From: Dysidea avara
Taxonomy: Eukaryota; Porifera; Demospongiae; Dictyoceratida; Dysideidae
Direction: 5' to 3'
NCBI RefSeq assembly: GCF_963678975.1
Contig: NC_089275.1
Coordinates: 21,885,977 to 21,949,976, forward strand
Length of the DNA stretch: 64,000 nt
The notes below the pieces were generated by a model, which searched no databases, was not told the DNA's origin, and saw nothing but the letters and a program-made list of their open reading frames with translations. Shown piece by piece: positions 39,401 to 49,390 of the stretch. The translations under genes were made by a program, and so were the position numbers. Within the stretch, counting starts at the first letter, position 1. Every line of letters starts with the position of its first letter.

Positions 39401-42400
39401 ATACTCTCTAATAGAACAGTCATTTTATAGTTAAATATTCTAATAGAGCATTCACTGATTAAAATATTCCAAGATGATTGTAACAAATGTTGTTAACTTA
39501 GGAGCATAATGCAAGCATAATAGGAACACTGAAAGAGCATAATGGGTGAAAAATTTGGGAAATTCCTGAAAGCATTTTGGGAAAAATTTTGAGCATATTT
39601 GACTCAGGCCTAATTGTAGATTTTAGTTTTTGTAGCACCTTGTACAGGCAACTATAGCCTTTTGCGTACCGTATGAAGTGTGATCATCAACTAAGTGACT
39701 GTAGGGAGCATATCATTAGTATGAATTTCATGCTTCTGAATTTACAAGTGCAATGTTTAAAGTAGCTGTGTTGTTATACAGAACACAAAATAAATACGTG
39801 TAGGATAATTAGTTATCATTTGTGTCTAATAATAAGGTACACAAAAGGCTATAAGTGCCTGTACAAGGTGCTACAAAAACTAAAATCTACGATAACAGTA
39901 CAAGGCAAATTATTTACAATAACAAATAACAGGACACTCAGACATATAAAAGCAACAACTAACTAACAAACTAAAATACACAAAGTTTTAACTTAAAATT
40001 AAGTCATGGGTAAGGATATGGATGAAATTCTATGTGGTTAATCCTTATGGTGATTATAGACGTTTTGTGGTGAGAAGAACTGCATTAACCACAATATATA
40101 GCTTGTATACAAAGTATACACTTTGGGTGGTGGGTTTGCATGAGTTGTACACATAGCTAGAGTAGAATTAGAGGTATTCTACACTAATGCGTACCACTTG
40201 CTACACAGTACTCTATGTCATTGCAACAAAGCAAATCCCACTGAAGAAATGTACATGAGTCCTCCGCACAGACTGGATTCTTTCAATTCAAATGCACATT
40301 TGCATTGCTTGCATATTTAAACTGGTTTCCTGTAACCAGTTAGTTGGCTTGTGTGTAGTACAATTCCATTGGTATTGTTTTCTCATTGTGTAGCACTGAG
40401 AGTGGCTGCTGATAAAGATAAAGGAGTGTTTACATCAAATTACACTAAATTTTGCAATATTATAATGGATTTAGAAAATCTTTTGAAATATTTTGTGACT
40501 GCAAGCATTATAAATATTGATGATCAAAGTGAAATCCTAGCTCCTCCCAGACAGACAGACAAAGTTACACTACTGTTGAGACACATTTCAGGTCCACTGG
40601 AGGCAGGTGATACTAAACCATTCCGAATGATGCTGGATATTATGGAAAAGCATGGCAACCTAGCTACAAAAACATTAGCTATTGAAATAAAGAAGTCTCT
40701 TATTACAAACATAAAAGGTAAATTAATAGATGCACACCTAAAGGTTCTGAAGAGATACCGTATGTATAATATCATAATATAATAAAAATGCACAGGCTTG
40801 TTATTTAAGCCACAAACTGGCCAATGTTTTAACAAGGAAATATGTTAGAGTTTACAAATTTCAGCCACGAATATGATAATCATGTGACCAGGCCTGCAAA
40901 AACAGGAATGTACATATTAGCACATAACTTTTTCAATTTTTGTAACTATTATGCCATTTCCACACAATTACCATGATTCACTTTCTTTTTGTGTAAGAAA
41001 TTTATTGCATACGAAAATTATTTTACAACTAGAAAAGCAAATTGCAGTATTGAACACTGTTATCTGGTTTTGTAATACATGTACAAGGTAAAGATGCAGC
41101 TATTCTCTATTCTGATACTGGAATATTTGTGACTGTCTCTGGGAAAACCGGTCTTATCGCCCATTTAAAAGTATCGAGAAACGTTGGTTCTAAATATTCT
41201 GTGTGTTGTAGCTGGCCAATGGTGGTAGCTACGCATACCAAATTTTCACACGTTTCACAACAATTTCTTACCTTCCTGATCATCCACTGAAGAAGTAGTC
41301 AACAGCTAAGTTTCCCGCCATTTTAGATAGTTTTTAAACTGAGGTTGTCTGTATCAGGCGAGCTCCAGAAGGGTGGGAGGCGGGGGCCCTGGAAGGCGGG
41401 CGGGCAAGATGGTGTTCAAAAATTGAAAAGAGACGTGCTGGGATGAATTAGGCCAAGTTATAGGCCATTCAGGGCTCAGAACTGGCTAAAATGAAAGGAA
41501 ATTTACAGCACAGGTCATTGTCCAACACCACAGAGCTGTACAGCCACACACAGCCATCTCCTGGTTGGCCAGGGCTCCTCCATCAAGACCCCAGACCACT
41601 CGTACGGCTCGCCACTGTGCTCTAGAAAAGCAGCCAGCAAAAGCAGACCACTTTACTCTGGTCGACTGTGGCAGTGAAACTTGATAGTGCATTCATTAAG
41701 CTTTGTGTTTGTGTGAAAAATCAAACTTCCTGTCTTGGGCGATAAGAACGGTTTTCGTAGATCCAGTCACATTTGTTATGTGATGGGATGTAGTTGGTGT
41801 CCTGTTTTGCAGGCTTAGTTCCACATAGATTGTGTTGTGTTTTGCTTTAATGTACAGTACTGTATGATGCTTAGCTATTTACCAGCTTTTAAAACCACTA
41901 ATTTAATGTTTTATTTTAGGTTGCAGTCTTCTACAAAATAGGTTATTTCACAAGATGCAACTTTTATTTACTAAACCTGTGATAATGTGTTCACCCAGTA
42001 TATTATTGGTGAATAATTATGGCCAATACTGCTACCTATTCTGTGCCAGACATTCTTTTCTGAATTTTATATACAGGGTAGATACGTGGTCCTGCAGACA
42101 GGCTTAGTATCTACTCAAGTACATACATTGACTCCTGTGTTGCTCTCTCCTACTCACAGTTAGACTATTGTCTAAACTTTGACTCCCCAGAAATACCAAC
42201 ATGTTAACTTAATAGCAACACAGACACATGCATTTTGCAGGATATAATCTGTAACATGCATATAATAAAAATATCTTTTGACTGTTACTACGTATATTCA
42301 TCTCACATTCAGAATTGGATGGGTTGTCAGGCATTAACACAGGACAGAAGCTAGCTGCTGTAACACAAACAACTGCAACACAAACAACTGCAACACAAAC

Positions 42401-43058
42401 AACTGCAACACAAACAACTGCTCCAAATCTGTCTATATTAGGTACCATATGATTATAAAGTATAAATTATAGAGGAGCAGTAAAAAATGTACTTTAGATA
42501 CCCTAGAGTCTATATGCATGTGTTTGTATCTGTGTGTTCAGTGAGGCAGCTAGAGTGTATACACATATGTGTTTGTTGTGTGTGCACAGTGTGTGTATGT
42601 GAGTGCATGCACGCATGTGTGTATGTGTGTGTGTGTGTGTGTGTGTGCGTGTGTGTTAGTGTTGCATTGATATGGGATTTTGCCGATATTCCGATAACCG
42701 ATATTGGATAGTATTTTCAAGCCGATAAAGGTAGCCGATCCGATATAGCACAGCATGTCCATCTTGTAGCAATTTTTACTAGAACTTTGACTATGAAGGG
42801 TCAATTTAACTTGTTTATAGCAGCAGTATTGCTATAACGACAGCTGACAGTACAATGAAGCAGTAATAACAACGTTTTAATGTAGGAATATGCGACTCGA
42901 TGCATTTGTAAATATGACGAGCATGTATTTCTAAATACATACATGATATCTGTATCTGCTGCTTTTTTCATCATGGCGCCGATCCGATACCGATATACAA
43001 AAAACACAGCCGATGCATGGTTTTTCCGATAACCGATCCGATTATCGGTGCAACACTA

Positions 43059-43121
<63 letters not shown>

Positions 43122-44178
43122 TACGTGTGTGTGTGTGCACGCACGCACGCACGCATGTGTGTATGTGTCGTGTGTGTGCTAGGCCTGCGTCAAATACGCC
43201 AGCATAATAAAAAGCATAATAGGCTGGAATGCTATGCCAGCATTATGCTGGCATATTAGAATATTTCTGTATTGTACATAGCTCCTTAGATTGATACTCT
43301 TTAATAGAACAGCCATTTTGTAGTAAAATACTCTAATAGAGCATTCACTGATTAAAATGTTCCATAATAATCATCACAATTGTTGCTAATTTAGAAGCAT
43401 AATGCAGGAACACTGAAAGAGCATAATGGGTGAAAATTTGGGGAAATTCCTGAGAGCATTTTGGGCAAAATTTTGAGCATATTTGACTCAGGCCTAGTGT
43501 GTGTGCATGCGTTGTGTGTATGTGTGTAGTATGCATGTGTATATATATGTATTGTGTGTGTGTATCATTGCAATTGGGTCAAACATAAGCCAATTTGGTG
43601 TTAATTAATTAAATGTTAGGGACCCACTAGTATAGCTTTACTATTTTAATAGCTATAGTTATGATGAATGAATAGAAAGCATTTCCTAGAAAAACAAAAT
43701 TTGTGCTATTTACTGTGCAAGTTTGCTTTGCATGTGTGTAACATAGCACTTACAATAGATTTGATTCTCAAAGTACATGTTGCAAGGTAGGATGTAACTT
43801 CAATAAAAGAATTTGTTCAAATTCTTAATGCCACGCAGCACCTAGATTGTTTTGTACTAATGAATACAAAGATTACTTACATTTACAGATAAGACTGTAG
43901 CCATGAGTACATTCATCAGGATAGCTCCTATGATGGCTATGCATTGGGAAGATGTTGGATATTGTTTGGGAGTGGAGGATGAAGATATGGAGATCATCGA
44001 AACTGAGGTGTTAAGATCTGGCGATGTGAGGTCAGCTTTTAAGAAAGTAATGAAATCATGGATCAGGTCTACAAGCGGTAAAACACCAAAGACATGGAAG
44101 ACATTTGTGATGGTGCTACAAGAACTATGCATTAACACTGATATCATAGTTAAACTACTGCAAGAGGAACCTGCTTAG
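27330..44178 (+). CDS. ANK-Roc-COR-CARD-death domain gene (multi-exon, 5' end uncertain)
   Basis: Predicted exons: 27330-27431, 30704-30805, 32304-32337, 35558-37491, 38850-38874, 40394-40717, 42313-42441 and 43889-44178 (stop TAG). An alternative last exon is at 37760-37825. All junctions have AG/GT borders and agree in phase (0,0,1,0,1,1,1). The product would have ankyrin repeats, a Roc GTPase with a COR dimerisation domain, a CARD-like domain, a TQTTA linker and a C-terminal death domain. Known relatives: DAPK1 has ankyrin repeats, Roc-COR and a death domain after its kinase; no kinase is seen here. A likely role is GTP-regulated scaffolding in cell-death or immune signalling in the cytoplasm (inference). 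The alternative is two neighbouring genes, with the first ending at 37825. The true start and further ankyrin exons upstream are not resolved. Confidence 0.7.
28769..29365. mobile_element. piggyBac-like MITE in TTAA
   Basis: TTAA (28765-28768), CCCTTTGAGGACCAAA, interior, TTTGGTCCTCGAAGGG, TTAA (29366-29369). The inverted ends agree at 15 of 16 positions. TTAA duplication with CCC at the tip is the piggyBac signature. The 597-bp interior holds no transposase. Confidence 0.88.
29623..30268. mobile_element. Element with TGTGACC ends, possible TA duplication
   Basis: The left end TGTGACCTAATTTTAGGAAA and the mirrored right end (TGTGACCGAATTTTGGAAAA when reversed) match over about 30 bp into ACCGTCGATAT. 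TA lies on both sides. A 92-codon minus-strand open frame at 29842-30120 lies inside; it matches nothing I know and its ATG is not supported by other signals. Confidence 0.75.
30704..30805 (+). CDS. Ankyrin-repeat exon 2
   Basis: Acceptor CATTTTAG, then 34 codons, donor GTATAT; phase 0 at both ends. HGQTPLTVAVIRGNVDLVNY is a textbook ankyrin start (G.TPL..A...G....V..L). The exon has the same length and phase as the preceding one, which suggests the two arose as repeat-sized exon duplicates. Confidence 0.88.
31020..31480 (+). repeat. Intronic copy of the 25985-26530 repeat
   Basis: Collinear blocks as listed for 25985-26530. The two copies lie in the same orientation on either side of both ankyrin exons. 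Confidence 0.7.
32304..32337 (+). CDS. Short linker exon between ankyrin and Roc
   Basis: Acceptor TATTTAG, then KWQEKLNELLQ plus one base, donor GTAATT. Phase is 0 in and 1 out. It joins in phase to the Roc-COR exon at 35558 and restores an Asp codon. A short helical linker is plausible. Confidence 0.65.
32428..32766. mobile_element. Intronic element with AGCGGCGGA ends and 9-bp TSD
   Basis: It begins AGCGGCGGAGGAAG and ends TTTCCGCCGCCTATG. CTTCTTTAC flanks both sides exactly (32419-32427, 32767-32775). An inserted TGACTGCTCTATTAGAGTAT motif lies near 32635, a poly-A run is at about 32506-32525 and C/G runs lie near both ends. It lies in the intron before the Roc-COR exon. Confidence 0.85.
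34635..34852. repeat. Inverted repeat, about 95-bp arms
   Basis: TAGGAATCCAAACGATAAAA (34635) is mirrored at 34852, with pairing in to CTTTGGCAT/ATGCCAAAG around a 24-nt loop. It is a foldback MITE in the intron before Roc-COR. Confidence 0.88.
35558..37491 (+). CDS. Roc-COR exon
   Basis: A single 1934-nt exon between acceptor GCTGACAG and donor GTACAT (phase 1 in, 0 out). The Roc GTPase has a P-loop GPPGAGKSS (35638-35664), a G3 motif DSGGQPEY (36012-36035) and a G4 motif GTHLDK (36271-36288), the THxD form usual in Roc. An acidic insert of about 60 residues lies between G1 and G3. COR follows from about 36520 (IPVNWLLFQLEI, then YFHELGVLLYYRN and FCSPQWLFDKL). The C-terminal part carries CKRPTCGG and CEKC, a possible zinc-binding knuckle. 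Known chemistry of the family is GTP binding and slow hydrolysis with COR-driven dimerisation. No kinase domain is attached. Confidence 0.95.
37760..37825 (+). CDS. Alternative terminal exon (stop)
   Basis: A strong pyrimidine tract and TTTTTTCAG acceptor precede 21 codons (starting CDYATSSNLKLL) and TAA. Phase 0 matches the donor at 37491. Using it would end the protein right after COR, without the CARD-like and death domains. An AATAAA lies 83 bp downstream. If this is the only real ending, the downstream exons belong to a separate gene. Confidence 0.6.
   Translation, partial: CDYATSSNLKLLGWLHPSDHS
37908..37913 (+). terminator. Polyadenylation signal AATAAA
   Basis: Canonical AATAAA 83 bp after the TAA of the alternative terminal exon, followed by a GT-containing stretch. 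It is consistent with a short transcript ending here. Confidence 0.55.
38424..38490 (-). repeat. Dispersed repeat (copy 2 of 4, see 18153)
   Basis: TTAGGTAATCCTAAGGCTGC, AGCACATGTTGCTGTCAGGC and CTTCAGTGCTGGCCACTGTA are the reverse complement of the 18153 core. Confidence 0.75.
38536..38737. mobile_element. MITE-like inverted repeat with CTTTGGCGAA motifs
   Basis: TATAGAGAGAAACTTTGGC (38536) is mirrored by GCCAAAGTTTCTCTCTATA (ending 38737). The interior repeats AAACTTTGGCGAAT in both orientations. Length 202 bp. No target duplication is clear. Confidence 0.85.
38850..38874 (+). CDS. Predicted 25-nt micro-exon joining COR to the CARD-like exon
   Basis: A pyrimidine-rich TTTTTCTCTATTTGGAACAG acceptor, then eight codons (LPSQQGQS) plus one G, then donor GTATGT. 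Phase is 0 in and 1 out, exactly what is needed to join the donor at 37491 to the acceptor at 40394 and form an Ala codon. The donor is the first unit of the GTAT microsatellite. Evidence is splice-site and phase logic only, with no conserved sequence. Confidence 0.45.
38874..39016 (+). repeat. (GTAT)n microsatellite of about 140 bp
   Basis: Pure GTAT units to about 39000, then one ATGG variant. It begins at the predicted micro-exon donor. A shorter GTAT run lies near 35452-35477, upstream of the Roc-COR exon. The Met-Tyr-Val-Cys open frames across it are artefacts. Confidence 0.95.
39194..39612. mobile_element. TAGGCCTG-type hAT-like element, 8-bp TSD (7/8)
   Basis: It starts TAGGCCTGTGTCAAATATGC and ends GCATATTTGACTCAGGCCTA. 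Flanks are ATCGTAGA (39186-39193) and ATTGTAGA (39613-39620). The interior has several CTAATAGAGCA/GTCA motifs. Related copies lie at 43180-43496 and 24866-25222. It sits in the intron before the CARD-like exon. Confidence 0.85.
40394..40717 (+). CDS. CARD-like death-fold exon
   Basis: Acceptor TTCTCATTGTGTAG, 324 nt, donor GTAAAT; phase 1 at both ends. The upstream frame has no ATG, so an internal exon is more likely than a start. Residues LENLLKYFVTASIINIDDQS, DKVTLLLRHISGPLEAGD and FRMMLDIMEKHGN follow the CARD helix pattern (acidic-rich loop, DQ.EI, DK...LL..I, F..ML.I). CARDs mediate homotypic binding between signalling proteins. A related death-fold subtype is possible. Confidence 0.8.
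41457..41688 (+). repeat. Dispersed repeat, copy 2 (partner at 4769-4991)
   Basis: Collinear with 4769-4991. It lies in the intron after the CARD-like exon. It is more GC-rich than copy 1, which shows several C-to-T-type differences against it. Confidence 0.75.
42313..42441 (+). CDS. Linker exon with TQTTA repeats
   Basis: Acceptor CACATTCAG, 129 nt (43 codons), donor GTACCA; phase 1 at both ends, matching the CARD-like and death-domain exons. It encodes ELDGLSGINTGQKLAAV, then four TQTTA units from a 15-bp coding minisatellite (about 42363-42421), then APNLSIL. This looks like a flexible Thr/Gln-rich spacer. The exon could be skipped without changing the frame. Confidence 0.65.
42657..43058. 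mobile_element. hAT-like element (TAGTGTTGCA ends) inserted in a GT microsatellite
   Basis: It starts TAGTGTTGCATTGATAT and ends ATTATCGGTGCAACACTA, with GTGTGTGT on both sides (42649-42656 and 43059-43066). Subterminal CCGATA motifs relate it to 5970-6583. The flanking GTGTGTGT is compatible with an 8-bp duplication but cannot prove it inside a GT repeat. Confidence 0.82.
43059..43172. repeat. GT / GTGC microsatellite
   Basis: A short GT run, about twelve GTGC units, a GTAC interruption, then GT and CACG units. Open frames here are artefacts. Confidence 0.92.
43180..43496. mobile_element. TAGGCCTG-type hAT-like element in the GT microsatellite
   Basis: It starts TAGGCCTGCGTCAAATACGC and ends TTTGACTCAGGCCTA, and aligns with 39194-39612 with a shorter middle. 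Flanks are GT repeat, so the duplication cannot be read cleanly. Confidence 0.82.
43889..44178 (+). CDS. Death-domain terminal exon
   Basis: Acceptor ATTTACAG, phase 1, 96 codons, stop TAG at 44176-44178. HWEDVGYCLGVEDEDMEIIE, SAFKKVMKSWIRSTSG and KTWKTFVMVLQEL follow the death-domain pattern (W..VG..LG......I, then a ML..W-like helix and TW..L...L). Death domains recruit other death-fold adaptors. I find no AATAAA close behind the stop; the first one I notice is near 45543. Confidence 0.85.
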
Positions 44179-46527
44179 TTATTTTGAATATACGTATATA
44201 CACTATATATAATAACAAGTGCGTGCAAATATATATTATTATGTTTTAGCTGTCACAAAAATTGCTATTGTTTGCTTACAGTAAAGCTTGTGTATGTAGC
44301 ATGTACACATACCTGTAATCAGATGCATGCTCTTCATGCTGTAGAATAGTGCGTAATGGACAGTGCAGTTTTAGCAATGTAACTCAAAACAGAGAAGTTA
44401 AATTCTAATAGAAATTATAGAATAGTCATTGTAATTATATTGCTCTAATGCATGTCTAAGGAATGAAGCATTCTAATATAGCAGCCAGCCAAAAGAACAG
44501 ATGATGAACAATCAATTAAATGATTTATATTGAATACACTATGGAGCAAAAGCTACGCATGCTGGCATTATTTTGGGAGCAATAAGCATTGTGATAATAC
44601 ATTGCATTGCTCAAACAGTACAAACATACAATGCTTGATTTTGTCCCTTGGTTACGAAATTCACATACAAAAGCTAATAAGTGGTTGACACAAAAGCATG
44701 AACTGACAGTAACTATAGAAATATTCATACGATTAGACAACTTGTACAGCCTATTATTTTATGCTATGCTGCAGTGTTCAACAATTGTGCCTATTATGCT
44801 CATAATGTATGTCTCCATTGGCATGTTTTGCTATGCATTTTGCACTTAGAATAGAAAAAATCATTTTAGACTGCAAGCAACTGTTTAAAAGCTAAAACAA
44901 TTATTGTAAATGTTACAAATGAATTTTTCACTAATTATACTCTAAACAAACAGTCATAACAAAACCTACCTGTCTGCTCCATTGGAGTTACTGAAATTAT
45001 CGTACGTATTATAGATAATCTTTACTGTGAGATACATTTTCACTGGGCAGTTTATAGTATAGCACAATTATTCTGCCTATTATCATACTCAGAATATAGG
45101 CTTGTGCTTACATAATATATATATAAAACAGGTCATGAAGTCAGACTTTCGTACCTCTGATACTTTACAATCTATAGCTACTCAAGAATGCCAGCATGCA
45201 TATTATGCCTGATTCCAATGTGTACCCATTATTATATGCCAGCTTAATTACCACATGTTTGAAGTAATCAAATTGTACGTAGTTACATGTTGTCCTAGTT
45301 TGACTATAGTACTATTACTAGAGATATCTGCTTCATGAAGAGGGTAAAAGTGTATATATCTTTTAAAAATATCCATAGGGTCATTTGTCCGTGTGTGAAT
45401 AAACAGTAGATTGAGAATATGACAACCTTGATGGTCAGCATATGAACTGATCAACTCAAGCCAATATATGTTTCAGTAAAATGAAGGTGATATTCATGAT
45501 GTGTGCTACTAGTTTTTGCAATCATGCTACATTCGTTCAAAGAATAAAATGTAAGAAAGGAATTCTAGTATAAAATATGAATTGACTTGATTCTAAAAAG
45601 CACCTTGTTCAGTCTATTTTAACTGAATGACTGCCTTATTAGCATATATTTGTGTTATGCTATAGTTTTATGATTTTTCTTTATATAGCTACAACAAGGG
45701 CATTGATAATTTTTCTAATACCTAAAAGTATTTTGTATGTTCATTGATTTTTTTTTCATAACTGTGACAATTGCTAAGGCAGATGCCACATAAGTTTGGG
45801 AAAACTAAACCCCATTAGTGAAGTGGTGGAGAAGTATAGTGTTTAGTGAGGAAGTTCTAATGGAGGCTAATACAACTATACCAAATAAGCCAGAGGGGAA
45901 GCTGGGCATTTACAATGTCACATATGCCCTTTGTTTGCAGTCTACCTGTTCTTGCTTCTGGTAATAGCCTCTTTAATGGTTGTTTCATCTCCAATTAATG
46001 GTCATCTTTGCTATACTAAAAAATGAGAAGCTGAGGATGCTACCAATATAACTGATTGTTAATCTTTTTTAGTATCAAACCTCATGTCATATCAGTTCAA
46101 TTCAGTTTCACTATGTAAATACATAGCTAGTATAGCTTTTAGACATTGAGGTGAATGATTATATATGGCTGCACCAGTTTTGTTATTGTCAAGGATTACT
46201 ACGCTGATGGTCGTTCCACTGATTGCCTATTGTGTGGTGAGTATTGTACATTCATTTTCTTACAAGAGGATCATGGCAAAGAAGATAATTGCAATGATAG
46301 TATATAGCGTTATGGTATAGTTACAGTTGTGCTTGCTGTGAACCATTGTCTGGTTTTTGTATACCATCTCTGGCAGCCTGTGCTGCACTTGTGTTATCCC
46401 TCTTCATCTTTGCTGTACCTGATGTGGCATTCTTTGTGCTTGTCCTGTTAGAATCTGCCAACCTGACGAAAATAATTTACATTGATGACAGTATATATGA
46501 TCCATCAACATATCTCCATACCTTTTA
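44179..46527. other. No confident gene seen
   Basis: Mostly AT-rich intergenic sequence. Segments near 44400-44480 and 45170-45220 contain CTAATA..GCA and CCAGCATGCATATTATGCC motifs like decayed TAGGCCTG-type elements. An ATG at 46165 opens 24 hydrophobic codons ending at a GTGAGT, which could be a first exon, but I cannot join it to anything. Confidence 0.4.
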
Positions 46528-46865
46528 GTGATTACTTTACCTTCTCCACTGCTCCAACAAGATCACACTCCCTATCTCTCTTGTGTAAGCAATCCTCCAT
46601 AAATTCAAATTCCTTTTTTGTAAATTGTATCATGTGGAAGTCCATTCCAGCAACATTTTGTCCATCTCCCACCGTGCCACTTTTAAATGGCTTTTGTAGA
46701 ATTTCTTTGTTCTATGTAGAGTAGATTACTAACTGATGTATTCAATTTGTTTTCATAATTTTTAGCTATTGTGTTTTCTTGTTTTTGTAGGTGGTACCCC
46801 TATAGGCTTTGTTGCTTCCTGTAGCCATCTTACCTTGTGGTTAAATCTATCAAATGAATAAATAC
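46528..46865 (+). pseudogene. LINE C-terminal remnant and 3' end
   Basis: An open frame gives FFVNCIMWKSIPATFCPSPT, similar to the C-terminal block of LINE reverse transcriptases (R.I..WN.LP). It is followed by the GTAGGTGGTACCCCTATAGG ... CTTACCTTGTGGTTAAAT ... AATGAATAAAT 3' end shared with 22200-22463. Confidence 0.65.
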
Positions 46866-47559
46866 CTTCACCACAAGATCATCAAATCAAACCAGTTTAT
46901 CCATGGTGTTCAGAGAGTGGCTTCAGATAGGGAGAAGGCTGTCAGAGCAGGAAGATTGGTGGAAGCATTAATGGAGCAAGTGAAGCCTGCTATATCTGTG
47001 CTAATTACTGGAGTAATTGATCGATCATTTATTATTGATCATCACTTTTGCTGCTATGAGTGCATCTTCAACACCAGAAACACAATTTCTTGTCCAACAA
47101 ATAGCTGGACTTGATCTGGTGTTTTCTGTCAATCACTAAGCCATGCATTGTGCTTTGGATTATACAATGTTTGCCTGTTATCCAAAACAATTAATGCAAG
47201 ACCATGACTTGGATAGGATACCTCTGTACTATATGTTGTCATATTATATGTATTCAACATTTTTTTGAATGTGACCGAATATTGGAAAATCACCAGGTAC
47301 ACTCACTGGAGACCTCATGTTTGTAGATTGTTTTTGTAAATGTGGTCATAGTTCGTTGCATAGAATGTCAATATGTTTCTAGTCATTCTATCAGTTTTAG
47401 CTGATTGCATTCAAATTTCAACAAGCATTTATGACCAGTATTTCTGTAAAATGATGAGTTCATTATGAAATAACAATCATTTCCATCTATGTATGGTTTG
47501 CTACTAAGGTGTAAAGAGATAATAACATTAGTTAGTATCTAGAATGACACATAAGGACC
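46866..47559. other. No gene seen
   Basis: An 86-codon open frame begins in the LINE tail at 46854 and has no recognised domain. Nothing else noted. Confidence 0.45.
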
Positions 47560-49390
47560 TGACCATGGAGGTATGTTACAAGCTGTTTATGGCAACAATT
47601 GGACAGCCTAAAAGTTGCCAATATTGGCAACTTTCGGCAACCCAAAGTTGCCAATATTGGCAACCCAAAGTTGCCAATATTGGCAACTTCAGGCCACCCA
47701 AAGTTGACTATATTGGCAACTTCAGGCAACCCAAAATTGCCAATATTGGAAACTTTTGTGTTTCTTTGAGTAACCACAAATGACGCTCAAAAGTATCCAA
47801 ACTTGGCAATAAATTTACTTTCTTTTCTGAGATGATAGAGAATTTGATTGTGGGATTCGGTTATCCACAATTGGTAATTTTGTGTGACAAATTCTTAGAA
47901 TTGCCAAAAATGGCAATTTTATAAAAGCGTGTCCAGTAGCTGCTGTTTTTGGCAATTATAACAACAGTCTAAAAGTTGCCAGTTTTGGAAACTTTGACAC
48001 TTACAGTTTACCGGTATTAAGCATGAAAGTGAGCATTACAGTGTTAAAGTTCACAAAGCTGCTAACTTAACTATGCTTACTTTAGAGGAACTGTTATAAT
48101 GATGCCTGAAAGTATTTATGATTACTAGCAATATTATCAGTGGATGCCAGGTAGCTAGCTATACATTCACTTTAAAAGCAGCAGTAGGAATATAGCTACG
48201 TAGCAAACTTATGATATGAATGTGAATTGACCAAAATGCGATAAAATGGACAAAGTCATAAGAATATCTTGCTACAAATCATGCTATATAGCTACAAATC
48301 CCCAAGAAGAGGTTCCTCAAGAGGCTTTCACACCGTTGGCCAAACGTAAATGTAAGAGGACCATTAAAAAATGCATTAGATATGGACAACATTAATTATA
48401 ATTCTGTTTGGAAAATGTACATCAACTGTAGTTGTAAATAATGTTTCTGTTGAATCTTAAAGATACGTAAATTGTAGAACAGTGCATTGCAGCAGTAATC
48501 ACCATATAAATCGTACGGTTTAGATATACATTGAGCCAGCAGGCATAAACTACAATAATTATAATGCAGAATAGGGTATTCTAAATTTGTGTTATGTATA
48601 TTTTGCTGCCAAATTTGGCAATATTGAGTCAAACCTTTCACCATCTTTTTGGTGAACTAGATCACAAAATCTGCTAATCCAGTTGCCAATTAAGTCCAAG
48701 TTCTCAATTTTCTTAGTTAAAATCGAGTTGTATTGCCAGAATGCAGAATGGATAGGTACAAGCACAGTTTGTGGATGTTCAAGTTACCAAATTTGGACTA
48801 TAGTTTTCAGTTTTGGGACACTGAACTTTTGGCTTGCTTCCAAAAGTAGCCTAAAGTGGAAACCTCAGAAAATTGCCGAAACTGGCAATATGTAAGCAAT
48901 AAAATAGTTTTGCAACTTTTAAAACTTGCCAAATGTGGAAACTTTTATTTGCAAGAAATTGCCAGAAGTGGTAATTTTAGTATGCATGAACAGTCCAATA
49001 GTGGGCATCAAATTTTGCCATTTTTGCAAACTAGATCCCACAATTGATTTATTCATTGGTCTTCATAAAAAAGAGTACATTTATTGCCAGAATTAGTAGT
49101 TTTGAGCACCATCTTAAACTGCCAAATTTGGAAACCATCAGCAGTTTCAGGCTTGGCAACTTTTTGATGGTTTCCAAAAGTTGCCAAAGTTAGATAGAAA
49201 CTTAGTTACCAAAACTTGCCAAAACTGGCAAATTCTTAGCAGTCCTATAGCTTTGCATTACACTGCTTTATAAAGTTGCCAAAAGTGGTAACTTTTGTTT
49301 GCAAGAAGTAGCCAAAATTGGCAATTTTTAGGCTGTCTAATAATTTCCAAAATTGGCCTTGTAACATACCTGAACCATGATAGACAAGTT
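47560..49390. mobile_element. Array of TTGCCAA..TTGGCAA palindromes bounded by inverted ends
   Basis: The left end (CCATGGAGGTATGTTACAAG, about 47563) is mirrored at the right (CTTGTAACATACCTGAACCA, about 49358). Between them are dozens of imperfect palindromes based on GTTGCCAATATTGGCAAC, exact and tightly spaced at 47615-47690, degenerate and 60-150 bp apart to about 49340. Open frames on both strands here reflect the motif. It is probably a single non-autonomous element; no transposase is present. Confidence 0.7.

Noticed and set aside
42487-43259. Cys/Val and Thr/His frames around 42.5-43.2 kb
   Set aside because: They are produced by GT and GTGC microsatellites.
46165-46236. Possible hydrophobic first exon ending at GTGAGT
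   Set aside because: I could not find a following exon in phase with conserved sequence, so I list it only as a note.
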